A DNA stretch of 8,401 nucleotides from Bacteroidia bacterium. Its GTDB lineage: Bacteria > Bacteroidota > Bacteroidia > Cytophagales > Cyclobacteriaceae. The translations under genes were made by a program, and so were the position numbers. The stretch lies in contig JAENVX010000355.1 of assembly GCA_016650355.1 (NCBI GenBank), positions 1-8,401 of the forward strand, given 5' to 3'. Shown one piece after another: positions 6,988-8,401 of this stretch. The notes below the pieces were generated by a model that saw nothing but the letters and a program-made list of their open reading frames with translations, did not search any database and was not told the DNA's origin. Positions within the stretch are counted from its first letter, which is position 1. Each line of letters opens with the position of its first letter.

Positions 6988-7208
6988 TGAAGGCACATCC
7001 TCCAAAATGAGCCCTTCAATTCCTTAGTTGGTTCTGCCATAAGGATTACATCGATGAGATTGAAGGTGATTTGCTGGAGATATTTAGAAAAAACTATTTA
7101 GCCTCCCCTTCACTTGCTAATAGAAAGTTTATCTGGAGTGTTATCAAGCATTTCCGACCTGAATTCATAAGAACATTCAAATCAAATTATCACATTAACA
7201 CCACCGCC
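6987..7208 (+). pseudogene. Prefix domain of permease 3, interrupted by in-frame TGA
   Basis: ATG at 6987 overlaps the PadR2 stop by one base and reads MKAHPPK, then TGA at 7008-7010, then continues in the same frame as ALQFLSWFCHKDY and IDEIEGDLLEIF to FRPEFIR and on into the permease. WFCH, IEGDL and FRP are the same landmarks seen in permeases 1 and 2 at matching distances, and the stop sits where those proteins have Leu, within PPK-x-ALQF. There is no other stop or frameshift. A single base change (TGG or TTA to TGA), a sequencing or assembly error, or readthrough would each explain it. As written, the prefix is not translated as part of the permease from its natural start; an in-frame TTG at 7071 would recover only its later half. 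Confidence 0.75.
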
Positions 7209-8401
7209 ATGTTCCGTCACAACCTGTTGATTGCCTATAGGAATTTTTTGCGCTATAAAAGTTCTTTCTTTATTAATCTCATCGGTCTTTCCTCGGGACT
7301 TGCTTGTGCTCTTCTTATTTACTTGTGGGTGAATGATGAGCTGCGCATTGATAAATTTCACACGAATGGAGAACGGCTTTATCAAGTGAAAGAAAATGTG
7401 GAACAGGATGGCGGCATGATCACGAGGATTACCACAGCAGGGCCTACCGCTGACGCATTGGCGCTTGAAATGCCCGAGGTTGAATATGCCGTGACAAACA
7501 CGTTTGATCGTATCTTCCATGAAGTACTCTCAATCGAAGGCAATGACATCAAAGCGAATGGGTTATACGCAAGTGTTGATTTCTTCAAACTATTTTCATT
7601 TGAACTGATTCAGGGCAACAAGGATCAGGTGCTTTTAGATAAAAAATCAATTGTCATTACAGAAGATCTGGCAAAGCAACTGTTTGGAACAGTAGAAAAT
7701 AGTATTGGCAAAACGGTTGAATGGCAACACAAAAAACAATACCAGGTGTCCGGAATTCTTCATGACCTTCCTTCGTATTCCTCAGTAAAATTTGATTTTA
7801 TTTTAACATTTGAGGCATTCAAAGAAGATAATGATTGGGTGTTAAATTGGTATAATACGGCTCCACAAACTTTTGTTCTGCTAAAAGAAGGAGCTAACGT
7901 TGAACAGTTCAATGAAAAGATTGCCGAACTCGTCCGATCTAAAACGGAAGGGAAAGCCAACCATCGAACACCTTTTATAGCACGATATACAGATTCTTAC
8001 CTGTACGGTAAATATGAAAATGGAAAGCAGGCCGGGGGAAGAATTGAGTATGTCAGGCTGTTTTCAATCATTGCTATCTTCATTGTACTTATTGCTTGCA
8101 TTAATTTCATGAACCTATCAACAGCACGCGCATCAAGGAGAGTCAAGGAGGTGGGAATGAAAAAGGCAGTTGGAGCACAGCGTAGCACACTTATACTTCA
8201 ATACCTGAGTGAATCATCTGCTATTGCACTCCTGTCAATGACAATAGCAATATTGTTGGTTATGCTATTGCTCCCTCAATTTAACTTGATAGTTGGCAAA
8301 ACTTTAGCTTTAAACTTTACATTCAACTTTCTTTTAGCACTCGCTGGAATTGTTGTGCTAACTGGAATTGCTGCAGGTAGTTACCCCGCACTGTATTTAT
8401 C
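7209..8401 (+). CDS. FtsX/MacB-type ABC permease, 5' part (permease 3)
   Basis: The frame is open from 7011 to the right edge; the ATG at 7209 is the first ATG after the nonsense codon and gives 397 visible residues. This Met matches the one joining prefix and permease in the two upstream paralogues (residue 75-77 there). From 7209: short amphipathic start MFRHNLLIAYRNFLRYK, first membrane helix (about 20-41), MacB-type extracytoplasmic domain (about 45-280), helix (283-300), FtsX signature NLSTARASRRVKEVGMKKA (302-320), and helices near 332-352 and 370-392 ending in AAGSYPALYL. The window stops here, so the second half of the usual 8-helix protein is not visible. By family it is an inner-membrane permease with unknown substrate; no ATPase is seen. 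It lies behind PadR2 and is probably controlled by it. Whether a functional product starts at 7209, or only by readthrough from 6987, cannot be decided from the sequence. Confidence 0.88.
   Translation, partial: MFRHNLLIAYRNFLRYKSSFFINLIGLSSGLACALLIYLWVNDELRIDKFHTNGERLYQVKENVEQDGGMITRITTAGPTADALALEMPEVEYAVTNTFDRIFHEVLSIEGNDIKANGLYASVDFFKLFSFELIQGNKDQVLLDKKSIVITEDLAKQLFGTVENSIGKTVEWQHKKQYQVSGILHDLPSYSSVKFDFILTFEAFKEDNDWVLNWYNTAPQTFVLLKEGANVEQFNEKIAELVRSKTEGKANHRTPFIARYTDSYLYGKYENGKQAGGRIEYVRLFSIIAIFIVLIACINFMNLSTARASRRVKEVGMKKAVGAQRSTLILQYLSESSAIALLSMTIAILLVMLLLPQFNLIVGKTLALNFTFNFLLALAGIVVLTGIAAGSYPALYL

Noticed and set aside
7008..7010. TGA read as tryptophan (altered genetic code) in permease 3
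   Set aside because: Both PadR genes end in TGA at sensible family lengths, and tryptophan is encoded by TGG throughout the window, so a global code change is not supported.

Overview
The window looks like a chromosomal stretch from a Bacteroidota bacterium, probably of the Cytophagales type. This is inferred from the moderately AT-rich sequence, start codons without clear Shine-Dalgarno sites, and very long duplicated FtsX/MacB-type permeases of the kind that expand in this phylum, here paired with PadR regulators. No species can be named from the sequence alone.

Layout, all on the + strand: (1) positions 1-620 hold the 3' part of a TIM-barrel sugar phosphate isomerase/epimerase, closed by a strong intrinsic terminator (634-670). 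(2) A regulatory gap (671-803) carries a perfect 8+8 bp palindrome and a degenerate sigma-54-like element. (3) A first PadR regulator (804-1160) is followed, after a short gap filled with GATTAC-type repeats, by two consecutive large permeases (1229-3895 and 3919-6516). (4) A second gap (6517-6651) has a related GTTAC-type repeat cluster and then a large two-site palindrome directly in front of the second PadR gene (6661-6987). (5) A third permease follows, starting in a one-base overlap with the second PadR gene. Its N-terminal prefix domain is cut by a single in-frame TGA at 7008-7010. The frame is otherwise open to the window edge, and the permease body can start at 7209.

The region reads as two tandem cassettes: PadR1-permease1-permease2 and PadR2-permease3. 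The PadR proteins probably bind DNA and respond to a ligand to control the permeases beside them. Each permease has a short N-terminal prefix domain with WFCH, IEGDL and FRP motifs, then one transmembrane helix, an extracytoplasmic MacB-type domain and FtsX-type helices; the two complete ones repeat the last two parts. No ABC ATPase is encoded here, so any ATPase must act from elsewhere. Substrates are unknown.

The most notable points are the nonsense codon in the prefix of permease 3, the unusually strong conservation of the prefix between permeases 1 and 2 compared with the rest of these proteins, the two-site operator of PadR2, and the short-unit repeat clusters in both intergenic gaps. 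No tRNA, rRNA, CRISPR array or insertion sequence was seen, and no stretch over 300 bases lacks a gene.
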